From an uncultured Caldilineaceae bacterium (lineage in GTDB: Bacteria; Chloroflexota; Anaerolineae; Caldilineales; Caldilineaceae), in assembly GCA_951813625.1 (NCBI GenBank), contig CATOTS010000050.1, forward strand, positions 1 through 64,000: a stretch of DNA of 64,000 nt, given 5' to 3'. Of the stretch, positions 25,901-34,004 are shown in pieces. The translations under genes were made by a program, and so were the position numbers. The stretch's first letter is position 1, and each line of letters starts with the position of its first letter. The notes under the pieces are model-generated. The model saw only the letters and a list, made by a program, of their open reading frames with translations. It did not search any database and was not told the DNA's origin.

Positions 25901-28035
25901 AAGGAAGGCTGTCCGTCTCCCTCCTGGCGCGCGGGTGGTTGTCGTTCTCCTGAGGGGATTTCCTTACCTTGGAGCAGCGAAAATACAATGTTGACCAGGC
26001 CGCGTTGCTCGTTTTCGGGCGCGCTGCCCAACCCCAATGCGTTTAGCAGGGGTGACAGGGGCGGGTCTTCTCCGCGATGCCAAGGGATTGCCTCTTCCCA
26101 GGAGCCGAACAGGAGCGCATCGTATTCGGCTTCGTTGAGCTCAGATTGCTTGGCGAAGATCGACACACGCGGATGATCATAGAGGCTCCAACTCTCGTCG
26201 GCCTCGTGGTCGGGAAAGGTTAATCCCAGCAGTTGCGGGGGCGAAGTAAAGTCGGCGGCGTGGACGAAGCCCAGACGTTCGCCGAACATCAGCTCGTAGT
26301 AGAGAATCGTCATCGGGTAGCGCTGCGGCAGCTCATCGACGCTCTCATAGATGCGCTTGGAGCTGTAGATGACGTAGTCGGCTTCCTGCAGCTTCTGCCG
26401 CAGAATGGCGTACTTTTCCTCAGTGTCTTCCTCGTAGGGCGACCAGTCGATGTGACGCAACCCATGGCTGCCCATATCCATGCCTGGTTCACCGGGTATG
26501 CTCTTGGGCAAGGGGTCGTCCCATGATTCCCAGAGTATGACTGAACCGGGCGAGGCGTTGGCGTAGACCCAGCGGCTGGCCGTGATCCAGGTGTGCTCGC
26601 GCGCATAGACGCCGTTGATAAGGGAGAGGGACCAGAATAGAGCGCCTCCGACCGCGATCAGCGCGAGGAGCACGGCCGGCAGTTGGACCGGCAAACGCCG
26701 TCGCCGGCTTTCGCCAAGTTTCCAAAGCCAGATGATCATTCCGGCGGCAAACAGGAGGACGAAGGGGAGGATGGGGCTCATGTAGCGGTTGAACTTGGCC
26801 AGAAAGGCTCCGGTCAGCCCGAAGTAGGGAACGACCCAGGCCCATACAACGAGTTCCCCGAGCCTATACCGGAGCAGGATCGATTTTGCCAGCGCCCAAA
26901 AGCTGCCTGCGAGCGCGATGAGCCCGAGCGGCAGGCCCATGCCCCAAACGACCTGTTGTCGAATGAAGTAGAGATACGGTGTTGTGTTGCGATATTGGCG
27001 AGTGAAGGGAAAGTCGGCAATTCCGCGCACCATGCGGCCCTGTTCGACGAGTGTGGCCTGGATGAAACTTTGCCAGTCGAGGATGGCGTAAGGGCTTGTA
27101 ACCAAGAAGGCGATAAAGGCCAGAAGAAGGGCGACCGGTGCGCCGAGGAGCATGCGGCGGGCGCCATTACGATTGGCACTATTACGGTCGGCGTTATCGT
27201 GGTCGGCACTATTGTGGTCGGCACTATTGTGGTTGGCACTATTGTGGTCGGCACTATTGTGGTCGGAAGCAGGCTGCCCGTCAGCCGAGAAGGCTTGTGG
27301 CGTGTCGGCAGACCGCCAGCCTGCGGCCAGGGCGGCCACAATTGGCACGGCAAGGACCGGCAAGGCGCTGAACTTGGCGGAGATGGCCAGCCCTGCGCCG
27401 ATGCCTGCCCAGATTACGCCGCGCCAGGAACGATCCTGGACCATCAGGATGCCGCCGTAGACGGACAGGACGACAAAGGTCGTACTTGAGGGGTCCATCG
27501 CGAAGAAGTGGCTCAGTTGGACAGCCTGGGCAGTGAAAGCGTATAGCGTTGCGGCCAGCAGGGCGGCGGCGTTGCCATAGAGTCTGCGCCCTACGAGGAA
27601 AAGGAGAAGGATGGTGAGCGTATCCAGCAGGGCCATCAAGAGGCGTCCGGCGACGGCAACGCCGTTGCAAGCATGGTTGGCCCGCTGCATGAGGCCGAGG
27701 ATCCGGTCAGATAGCGGGAGGAGCGAGGCCGGCTCTGCCAGGCCGCTCAGCAGCTCACCGGTCAGAATTCCGAGGTAGAGCGGGAAGTGGCCGTAGGTGA
27801 AGGAGCGGCGGCGGTCGTTTTGTCGGTCCCAGAGGGGGTTGAGTGGGCTGCGTCGCGGGTCAAGGAACTCGTCGGACGAGGAGGGCCATTGGATTGAGGG
27901 CGCGTAGAAGCAGGTGGTGCTGCGTTCGTCGGGGTGGGCGTTCAGCCCGCCGTCGAAGTTGACGTTCCAGGTTCGTAAGGTCAACCCGGCCAGCGCCACT
28001 ACGCCGAGAATCAGATATGTTAGGTATGAGCGCAT
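22984..28035 (-). CDS. Giant GT39-like / Chlor_Arch_YYY fusion membrane protein
   Basis: This is a 1683-residue protein made of two GT-C-type halves. The N-terminal half (about 1-700) starts with a TM and NAHPDERSTTCFY (D36-E37, the GT39-like acidic motif) and has about 10 TM helices. It contains a pentapeptide repeat (255-290, S-A-D-H-N type) and an extracytoplasmic domain. The C-terminal half (about 750-1683) is a second YYY unit: GGYINYYYYGIYLVGY (near 895-905), INEFPYWSFTYADLHPH (near 1165) and YRMNTLFKFFSQVW, matching the separate YYY protein at 19705. An Asp/Pro/Ser-rich linker lies near 955-1040. The ATG is at 28035; the next gene upstream on this strand ends 87 nt earlier. The role is likely in envelope glycan assembly, unproven. 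Confidence 0.83.
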   Translation of the reverse strand: MRSYLTYLILGVVALAGLTLRTWNVNFDGGLNAHPDERSTTCFYAPSIQWPSSSDEFLDPRRSPLNPLWDRQNDRRRSFTYGHFPLYLGILTGELLSGLAEPASLLPLSDRILGLMQRANHACNGVAVAGRLLMALLDTLTILLLFLVGRRLYGNAAALLAATLYAFTAQAVQLSHFFAMDPSSTTFVVLSVYGGILMVQDRSWRGVIWAGIGAGLAISAKFSALPVLAVPIVAALAAGWRSADTPQAFSADGQPASDHNSADHNSANHNSADHNSADHDNADRNSANRNGARRMLLGAPVALLLAFIAFLVTSPYAILDWQSFIQATLVEQGRMVRGIADFPFTRQYRNTTPYLYFIRQQVVWGMGLPLGLIALAGSFWALAKSILLRYRLGELVVWAWVVPYFGLTGAFLAKFNRYMSPILPFVLLFAAGMIIWLWKLGESRRRRLPVQLPAVLLALIAVGGALFWSLSLINGVYAREHTWITASRWVYANASPGSVILWESWDDPLPKSIPGEPGMDMGSHGLRHIDWSPYEEDTEEKYAILRQKLQEADYVIYSSKRIYESVDELPQRYPMTILYYELMFGERLGFVHAADFTSPPQLLGLTFPDHEADESWSLYDHPRVSIFAKQSELNEAEYDALLFGSWEEAIPWHRGEDPPLSPLLNALGLGSAPENEQRGLVNIVFSLLQGKEIPSGERQPPARQEGDGQPSLLLETPLDQLPLVDNYRWNQAASQNTWLAVAWWWLVVSLLGWTAWPLSFLLFRALRDRGYLLAKTLGWLLCGWLLWLFASLDLVHNTVRNAWLAAALVALINAAVLARNWRRVFSFVRRMWGILLVGEALFAAAFVFFVLVRRANPDLWQPWFGGEKFMEFAFLNGILRSPTFPPVDPHFAGGYINYYYYGIYLVGYLVKLTGIYAEVAFNLAIPTLFALTVLNAFAVAYSVSARRRPGENLSRSEDPPLRPQESDTDPNPAVIPEQSDPPALSRLSQEGLADTFDSESEPPSTEKWDETRDLPDPLLFEGEAALYAGPAPIPEYAQTGATEEPDHRSQTPSDDPPPNSGSANARLSPWYEGIATALLAPLFVAVLGNLAGFKQLLLSLSRASHSQFDFGIPAAETPLRAVSGLWGTVTTGAPLPNYDFWAPSRVIPETINEFPYWSFTYADLHPHMIGIPFSLLFVALALALLNSFKLDWRRHWPYFTLLLGGFSFTLGVLTAVNLWELPTYFGLGVLVLAVTLHLKRGRLLLGRVIVLGAVQLAGAYLLFLPFFRSYTNVAAGGIGLVRAPDELGHWTQIWGFFAFVLFSWLLFGRSESSRLRFLSLHRLLVRKGTPVYFTGTVLSPILFLASALLLVFSDQVILAICLPALGISLPLLLRRGRVSDTGTVIAALLTSVGLAVLAGTQLVYLKDFLQGGNAYRMNTLFKFFSQVWVLWGVAAAIVLPRILARLTAAQRRESHAATVMEPPARRESVWPIKVPLAPAGRIWSVAFALLLAASLAFPLWGTPSRSAQRFPGWRPPVGTLDGMAFMENGVYRWPDGDNAIELRYDWEAIRWILENVPGNAVVAESAQIDYYRAGGTRVASLTGLSGLLGMHAGEQRFAQDVGARHGKLSEFWKTNEIGRIEEIIRELDIDLIYVGQLERHQHPAAPARLEQLKASGLLETVFQNQKVTIYAVPSQPPAASSGR
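27166..27270. repeat. 15-bp minisatellite encoding S-A-D-H-N repeats
   Basis: Seven tandem 15-nt units on the pattern TATTGTGGTCGGCAC: the central units are nearly identical and the outer ones diverged. On the minus strand they encode SADHN-type pentapeptides in a loop between two TM helices of the 1683-residue protein. The 15-bp period keeps the frame, so copy number can vary without breaking the gene. Confidence 0.85.
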
Positions 28036-28122
28036 CGTGCTCGTTTCTGCTGGGTATCAGGTATTGGGCATTTCACCGACCCAGAACGCAAAACGGAATA
28101 CGCTGTGCGCGATGTAAAACGG

Positions 28123-29766
28123 TCATGGCTCGATCGGCCAGTCTGGCACGACCCAAACGATCTGATGTTCGGGCGGCGGCGGCCACAAAAGGTAGACGTC
28201 AACCCAGCTGCTCCACAGTTCCAGGTTGTGGTCGTCGTAGCCGAGGTCTATGCGCCGGATTTGGATGTTGCCACCGGTATCGAGTGCGTCGCCGATGCCG
28301 TAGCCGGGCACAAATACTTTGGTGCGCAGAGGGATGTACCTGGGATCAACGGCGACAACGCCCTTGCGCATCGGGTCTCCGGTACGGGTGATTCCGTACC
28401 AGGGTACGCTGCGGGGTACACCGGCGGTCGATGCGCTGTAGCTGGTAGCCCGCATGCGGATTGAGCGCCAGTAGACGATTTCCTGTCCATCATCGGTAGT
28501 CAGCGTTTGGGGGACAATCTTCTGGCCGTAGACGATGACCTGGTCACGCGGTTCCTGGGCTACCCAGACGTCTTCGAGCACGCGTTCGACTTCCTCGCCG
28601 TCAACGAAGCGGGTGCGATAGCGCCGCCTGGTGATGCCGTAGGCTCCCGGTTCGACTCTGCGGGTATCGATGAGGAGGTCGCGATCGCCGATCCAGACGG
28701 TCTCAAAAGGAGCGATCTCTTCTTCGAGGTCGATCTCTTCCACGATCCGGACAATGGAGATTTGCATTTCCGGGTAGATGAGCGCGTCGAGCGAAGGCGA
28801 AACTTCGTCCAAACCGGCCAGTCCGATGCCGATTTCAGCGAGCGCATCGCCTACGGTCCGGCTCAGCGTGCGCGTCTTATAGAGGCGACCGTCGGCCAGC
28901 AGACTGATGGGGGTGCTGCGCTGAATGAGCACCCTCATGCCGGTGCTGACAGGCGTTCCAAGGCTCGGCTGGACGTTATCGCCCAGGTAGATGGTAATCT
29001 CGGCGTCGAGCAGGGCTTCGCCGACGGTCTCGGACATCGTATGAATCGTATATGGAATCGAGCCTTCGTCGATCACGAGCAGTGCCGACCGATCGATTTC
29101 GATGCGGAGCGGGTCGTTGCCTATCTGCCCCCAGAGGCTGCCGATGCCGAAGAGGGATGGGTTCAGCTTGGGCGGGGCCCTGGGGATCTCCTGGTCCCAG
29201 CTAGCGAGCTCGCCATTGATGGTTACGCGGTCATAGGAATTGAAAGCGATGCCGGCATCGCGCAGGAGCTCGACAGGCGTTGAGGCCCAACTTGAGATCA
29301 AGGTTTCGCGGCCGTCGGCGTAGATGCGAAAGGGGCGCGGAAGGTCAACCCTTATGCGCATCCCGTTCACGATTTCCGTGTCGAGGCTGTGGGAGATCCG
29401 CACTTCTTCAAGTTGCCCGGTCGAACCCTCGCCGGCGCCATTGCCAGGCCGAAGGAGGCCAAGGGTCGCGACGGTGCCTACCTCCGTCTGCGCGCCTGGC
29501 AGCTCACCCAATTGGTCCAGCGACAGGCCAAGGTCTGTCAGCAGTGCGCCGACAGCCCGACGATGCGTATTGATTGTGAGTGAGTGACCGTCAACCACGA
29601 TCTCAACCGGAGTTGCGGTGAAGTTCCAGAGTGCCCAAAGGCCAACGATAGCGGCCACCACCAGTGACAACCGCACCATCAGCCGAATCTGCCGTCCCTG
29701 CCATCGTCTGACTGGGGGATGGGCGACAGTCACATCAGGTCTTACCCGTCGAGTGACAGTAGCCAT
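28123..29766 (-). CDS. DUF348/G5/3D-domain cell-wall protein
   Basis: This 547-residue protein has one N-terminal TM or uncleaved signal anchor (about 27-47), then several DUF348 (YabE/Rpf-type) repeats (VEIVVDGHSLTINTHRRAVG and further copies near 146, 230 and 290). A G5-like domain (about 375-430; RRYRTRFVDGEEVERVLEDV) follows, then a C-terminal 3D domain (about 437-520) with ALDTGGNIQIRRIDLGYDDH carrying the conserved aspartates. The layout is that of YabE/YocH-like autolysins and resuscitation-type factors that cleave peptidoglycan with an MltA-like fold. It lies upstream of the glycosyltransferase run on the same strand and may head that transcription unit. It also argues for a peptidoglycan wall. 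Confidence 0.87.
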   Translation of the reverse strand: MATVTRRVRPDVTVAHPPVRRWQGRQIRLMVRLSLVVAAIVGLWALWNFTATPVEIVVDGHSLTINTHRRAVGALLTDLGLSLDQLGELPGAQTEVGTVATLGLLRPGNGAGEGSTGQLEEVRISHSLDTEIVNGMRIRVDLPRPFRIYADGRETLISSWASTPVELLRDAGIAFNSYDRVTINGELASWDQEIPRAPPKLNPSLFGIGSLWGQIGNDPLRIEIDRSALLVIDEGSIPYTIHTMSETVGEALLDAEITIYLGDNVQPSLGTPVSTGMRVLIQRSTPISLLADGRLYKTRTLSRTVGDALAEIGIGLAGLDEVSPSLDALIYPEMQISIVRIVEEIDLEEEIAPFETVWIGDRDLLIDTRRVEPGAYGITRRRYRTRFVDGEEVERVLEDVWVAQEPRDQVIVYGQKIVPQTLTTDDGQEIVYWRSIRMRATSYSASTAGVPRSVPWYGITRTGDPMRKGVVAVDPRYIPLRTKVFVPGYGIGDALDTGGNIQIRRIDLGYDDHNLELWSSWVDVYLLWPPPPEHQIVWVVPDWPIEP

Positions 29767-30143
29767 GGCTCTATTTTATCCAATGAGATATAAGAGTGAA
29801 AAAAATCCGAGTCCTGCCTATGCACACCTAAGACTGTGCGAGTGCCGGAAATGTTCCCGAAATTGAGGAATTCGTTTAGAGGAAGTTGGTCAAAGGGCGG
29901 GAGAAGGGAGGGATAAGCCGGCCCGGCGATGCGCGGCCGTTTCGCCAGAGGTCTATGAGTCTGCGGTTGCAGGGACCTCGTTGGAGGAGGCTGGGGAGGG
30001 CCTGCAAAGACCCCGGCTCAGATCGAACGCTTGGCCATGGGCGGCCTGCGCCAGGGCAGGCGCGCGAACGGGAATCGGTGTTCAGGGGGGCAGCGGCCGG
30101 CCGGCTCCAAGCAGAGAAGGATGCCGTAAGAGGAAGGGCAATG
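29767..30143. other. Intergenic region
   Basis: 377 nt between two minus-strand genes. The part next to the 3D-domain gene is AT-rich and has TAAAAT about 10-15 nt before its ATG, which would imply a very short leader; the matching -35 is poor. The rest is GC-rich with no convincing gene, repeat or terminator. Confidence 0.4.
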
Positions 30144-31625
30144 TTACTCGAGCCGGTTCATCTCGTTTCGGAGCGGCCAGCGGTAGCGTTCTTGCGGCCC
30201 GGTGTGATGGGCCCAAGCCTGGAGAATCGGTTCGTCCGCCCTTTTGCACTCCATCTTTCGCCGAACCCATTCCGGGTCCCAGTCGCGCCGGGCTTCGGCG
30301 TGCAGATCTTGCATGATGGACTGGCATCCGGCGTCGTCCGAACGGTCAACCTGTTCGTCCGGGTCCTCCTTCAAATTGAAGAGCTGAGGCGGCTGCCGGT
30401 GATAGTATATGTATTTCCAGTCTTCGCGCCGGACCATACGTTGAAAGGCGCCTTCGGGCGGGGCGAACTTGTCGGTGCAGTATTCGGAAAAGGCGACGTC
30501 CTCCCAGGGCGGGGAGTCAGGAAGCCCGTCGATTTGGGCGAGAAAGCTGCGGCCGGCTGCATTAGGCAGCGGCGGGGCGGCGAGGGCGTCGAGCATTGTT
30601 GCGGCCACGTCGACGGCGCTGACGACACGCTGGCAGCGCTGCCCTTGCGGGATGCGACCGGGCCAACTCATGATGAGGGGAACTCGGACCGACTCTTCGT
30701 AGAAGACGTGCTTCCAGAAGAGGCCGTGCTCGCCCTGCATATCGCCGTGATCGGAGGTGTAGACGATCAACGTATTGCGGTCGAGCTGGTTGGCCTTGAG
30801 CGCGTCCAGAATCTGTCCGATCAGCGCGTCGGTCCGGTAGACGAGGCCGGCATAGGCAGCCCGCGCCCGCAGGGCCTCAGCGTCGTCCAACTCTTCGATG
30901 CCGGTGGCGTTGCGCCACCAGTGCAAGAAGGTATGTTCTTCGCCGGCAGGGGGAGCGGGCTTGCGCGGGGGCGCAATTGCGCCGACGTAGCGCTCGAAGT
31001 CTTCGGCGCGGGCGACGTAGGGGGGATGCGGCAGCATGAGCCCGACGGAAATGCTGAAGGGTTCGTGGAGCAGGCCGGCCCGCTTCTGCACGCCGAGCTG
31101 GTTCAGGCGCGCGATGGTGACTGCGGTAACTTCTTCGTCATGCACCTGGTAGCCACTCTGGCCTGCGCCTGAGCGGATAAGGCTCATTCGTTCGGGGCCG
31201 GCAGTGCCTTCGAGTATGCCGCGGTCGGGCCCGGGGTTGCCAGGGTAGTTGGCGCTGTGGTCGCCGACAAACCGCGCGGCGTAGCCGTGCAGCTGGTCGG
31301 GGCCCAGGGCATGCATTCGTCCAACGAGCTCCGGCTTATAGCCTGCTGCGCCCATGGCGTGTGCGATGGTAGGAATTGTCGAGTCCAACGCGTGCTCATT
31401 GGTCCAGACTTCGTTCTGGAATGGGTGGCGGCCGCTGAGCATCGACATACGCGATGGGACGCAGATGGGCGAGCAGCAGTAGGCGTTATCGAAGACCACG
31501 CCGCGGGCCGCCAAGCGGTCGAGATTGGGCGTATCGACGATGTCGTTGCCGTAGCAGCCGGTTACATGGGGGCTGTGTTGATCGGAATGTATATAGAGAA
31601 GATTGGGCCGGGGCAATTCGCTCAT
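30144..31625 (-). CDS. Type I sulfatase
   Basis: This is a 493-residue sulfatase of the alkaline-phosphatase superfamily. The start NLLYIHSDQHSPHVTGCYGN gives the first metal site (D15, Q16). The maturation motif is C55-V-P-S-R59, followed by MSMLSGRHPFQNEVW. The second metal site is TLIVYTSDHGDMQGEHGLFWKH. ISVGLMLPHPPYV and RVPLIMSWPGRIP are typical of choline-sulfatase/N-sulfoglucosamine sulfohydrolase-like subfamilies. There is no signal peptide. It is only distantly like the sulfatase at 7926. Substrate unknown; together they suggest use of sulfated organics or glycans. The gap to the next gene (31626-32574) contains the first MITE-like repeat and nothing else I can name. Confidence 0.9.
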   Translation of the reverse strand: MSELPRPNLLYIHSDQHSPHVTGCYGNDIVDTPNLDRLAARGVVFDNAYCCSPICVPSRMSMLSGRHPFQNEVWTNEHALDSTIPTIAHAMGAAGYKPELVGRMHALGPDQLHGYAARFVGDHSANYPGNPGPDRGILEGTAGPERMSLIRSGAGQSGYQVHDEEVTAVTIARLNQLGVQKRAGLLHEPFSISVGLMLPHPPYVARAEDFERYVGAIAPPRKPAPPAGEEHTFLHWWRNATGIEELDDAEALRARAAYAGLVYRTDALIGQILDALKANQLDRNTLIVYTSDHGDMQGEHGLFWKHVFYEESVRVPLIMSWPGRIPQGQRCQRVVSAVDVAATMLDALAAPPLPNAAGRSFLAQIDGLPDSPPWEDVAFSEYCTDKFAPPEGAFQRMVRREDWKYIYYHRQPPQLFNLKEDPDEQVDRSDDAGCQSIMQDLHAEARRDWDPEWVRRKMECKRADEPILQAWAHHTGPQERYRWPLRNEMNRLE

Positions 31626-31760
31626 TGCGTACTCCGTACAGGCTTACCTGAATGGTCGTCGCGGCGGGCTGAACTGCGGGTCGGCGCCGCGTTCCAAGTG
31701 CCCGCAGCCTCGATCCATGCTAAACGCGGAGGCCGTGATCGGGCAACCTTCCCGCTAAGG

Positions 31761-32316
31761 GGGTGCATCCCACTCTTTGGGTGGGAATCGTTTGGCGTGG
31801 AATTCATGCTAGCGGTGGCTGATATTGTTTAGCGGCTTTTGGGAGAGGCACAGGGCGGGCCCTGGGCCTGCCCCCACCGTTTCCGCGGCGTTCGCGGATT
31901 TTGGGGGCCGCGCGTTGGGCCGCGGGTAGCAGGGGGCTGCATTGACCCCGCGCTCGGCGAGGGGAGTACATCAGGGGGGCGTTGCGGGGGGAGTCCCCCG
32001 CACAAGGGAGGGCCGAAGGCCCGACCGTCCAGAACGGCAGTGGCCAGTGGTCGGTGGTCAGTTGCCGGCGACGTCAAGGGCAAGGGCTTGATCCACGAAT
32101 TTGCGCGAATCTCCACGAAGGACGGCAACTGCTGGTTGGGTTAGGGGGGCGTTGCGGGGGGAGTCCCCCCGCACAAGGGAGGGCCGCAGGCCCGACCGTC
32201 CAAAAGGAATCAGGAATGCTCATTCCCCCGCTCGGCCAGAAGCTGGCGCGCGAGCGGCCATGACTCCGTGGCTACCCAGGGTACAGGGAATTGTACCCCA
32301 ATGTTGGACTGCACCG
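31761..32316 (+). mobile_element. MITE-like non-autonomous element, short copy
   Basis: A 556-bp element flanked by CGCTAAGG (31753-31760) and CGGTAAGG (32317-32324), an 8-bp target duplication with one mismatch. It begins GGGTGCATCCCA and ends TTGGACTGCACCG. The reverse of that end (CGGTGCAGTCCAA) matches the start with one extra base, giving terminal inverted repeats of about 11 nt. Inside are two copies (31973-32030, 32143-32201) of a core carrying a long GC hairpin. The larger element at 38608-39503 is the same family in the same orientation. It encodes no transposase. Confidence 0.75.
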
Positions 32317-32574
32317 CGGTAAGGGGGGCGCTCAGATTCACAGAGCGGCGGCATTTGCGGCCTGACAGGGAGACAGAATGGTTTGGCCGCATTGTTCGGA
32401 TGCAGGATAATAGACTCCCGAATGACTGGTGTAATTTGGGAAGAGGGCGCGGCGGGCGAGCCAGGCCAGGCTGCCGCGCGATCAAGGTTGGCGAGCAGGC
32501 AAAGACGCGATCCAAAGTGCCCCCCGTCCGGAGATGGACCTGCGTTACGGCGCGGGGATGGTGTCGCGGTCTGA

Positions 32575-33978
32575 ATGCCGAAAACTGAAGCTGAAGATGG
32601 GCGCGTGACTACAATTGGGAATCCCGGCGGTGAATTGCCGGAGAGAGAGTCGGATATTGGTTGTGCCGGCTGCGGTTCCGCTAACCGGGCCGACGCCAAA
32701 TTCTGCGCATATTGCGGGCAGCCGATGGCGGCCGCGCAAAAGTGTGCCAGATGTGAGGCAGAAATCCTGCCAGGCCAGCTTGCCTGCTGGGCATGCGGTG
32801 CGCTTACGGCTGCCGCGCCGGAGGGCAAAGCAGAGGGCCTGGAGGAAGGCGAACCGACTTCTGCCGCGGCCGAGGAAGGAGGGAGCGGCGCGAGTTGGAG
32901 GGAACGGCTGCGGGGCATCACCGCCATCCGGATGCGTACGCTTATCCTTTGGAGCGGCAGCCCCATCCTATTCGCCGCCATCCTGGTGGCCGCGGTTGCG
33001 AGAGAGAGCCTCGGCATTGAGGGGATCATCTCCGGCCGGGAAGGGGAAGCACCCAATGTTGCCGCCGCTGAGGGTCAGGCTAGCGGACAGGCCAGCGCGG
33101 AAGAGGGGTCCAACTTCGATTTGCCGATCACCAGGACGACGCTGACCGGCGGCGACGAGAAGGTGATGGAATTCGAGGTCATAAATGACAGTTTCAGCCG
33201 TCCTCGCGGCGCCGCCTCGGCGAACGGCAGGCTATACATCGTGGACCCGGAGCAGGGCGCGCTGTTTGTGCTGGATTCGGACGGAGTGGAGTTGGGCCGG
33301 GTCAGACGCTCGGACAGCGACTTCGTCGAGCCGGTCGACGTCGCCGCGGACGCGGCCGGAAACGTTTATGTTTTGGACGCGGGCGGAGGCGGACAGATAA
33401 GCGTCCACGATGCGGACGGCGCTTTCGTCTTCGCGGTCCCAATCGCGGAGAACACGCTCGATCGCAGCCGGGGAATCGACGTGGACTACCAAGGGCGCAT
33501 CTGGGTTGCGCTGACTCCGGCGTTGGACGTGGCCGCGTTTGACGCTGGCGGGCAGGAGCTGATCCGAATCGCGACCGACCTGGAGGGCAGAGATCTGCAG
33601 CCGGTTGACGTCGTTTACAGTGCCGACGACGCGGTCTTCGTTTCCACAGTAGGTCTGACGGCTGTGATCCGTTTTACGCTCACAGGAGAGCCGGTAAGCC
33701 TATGGCCGCTAGTTGACGCGAACAGCGTGGACGGTCCGCACTTAGCCGTAGACGAGGACGGGGTTATATACGTCACGCAACCTGAGCGGGGCAGGCTTCT
33801 ACGCATCGCCGGCGACGATCTGGACTCGTTGCAGGCGTGGGCGCTGCCGGCCGGGCCGTCGCTTCGCAAGCTGGTCGGCATTGCGGCGGGCCCAGACGGG
33901 GCGCTGGTGGTAACCGATAGCGAGAACGGCAGCATCTATCGGATTCCGACCGGGCAGCAGGATCCGACTGACGGTTAG
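32575..33978 (+). CDS. Zinc-ribbon / TM / NHL-type beta-propeller protein
   Basis: This 467-residue protein has a cytosolic double zinc ribbon (C30-C33/C44-C47 and C57-C60/C71-C74), an Ala/Glu-rich linker and one TM helix (about 122-142). An extracytoplasmic six-bladed beta-propeller (about 200-460) is marked by repeated YIVDPEQGALFVLDSDG, VYVLDAGGGGQISVHDADG and IYVTQPERGRLLRIAGD motifs. It combines the zinc ribbon of the GT39 pair with the propeller of the Agl23-like protein on a single-pass anchor. The frame opens at the ATG at 32575 with only a weak ribosome-binding site. It is followed by the IlvD/Edd gene on the same strand. Function unknown; possibly an accessory sensor or scaffold of the envelope system. 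Confidence 0.78.
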   Translation: MPKTEAEDGRVTTIGNPGGELPERESDIGCAGCGSANRADAKFCAYCGQPMAAAQKCARCEAEILPGQLACWACGALTAAAPEGKAEGLEEGEPTSAAAEEGGSGASWRERLRGITAIRMRTLILWSGSPILFAAILVAAVARESLGIEGIISGREGEAPNVAAAEGQASGQASAEEGSNFDLPITRTTLTGGDEKVMEFEVINDSFSRPRGAASANGRLYIVDPEQGALFVLDSDGVELGRVRRSDSDFVEPVDVAADAAGNVYVLDAGGGGQISVHDADGAFVFAVPIAENTLDRSRGIDVDYQGRIWVALTPALDVAAFDAGGQELIRIATDLEGRDLQPVDVVYSADDAVFVSTVGLTAVIRFTLTGEPVSLWPLVDANSVDGPHLAVDEDGVIYVTQPERGRLLRIAGDDLDSLQAWALPAGPSLRKLVGIAAGPDGALVVTDSENGSIYRIPTGQQDPTDG

Positions 33979-34004
33979 GGCCAGCGAGGGGAAGATGCGA
34001 AGAG

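Noticed and set aside
26683-27489. Plus-strand frame with a G-T-I-V-V repeat
   Set aside because: It is the antisense shadow of the minisatellite in the 1683-residue membrane protein. The minus frame is intact, conserved and co-directional with its operon.
29886-31172. 428-codon plus-strand frame
   Set aside because: Mostly antisense to the second sulfatase, with no recognisable domain and no ribosome-binding site.
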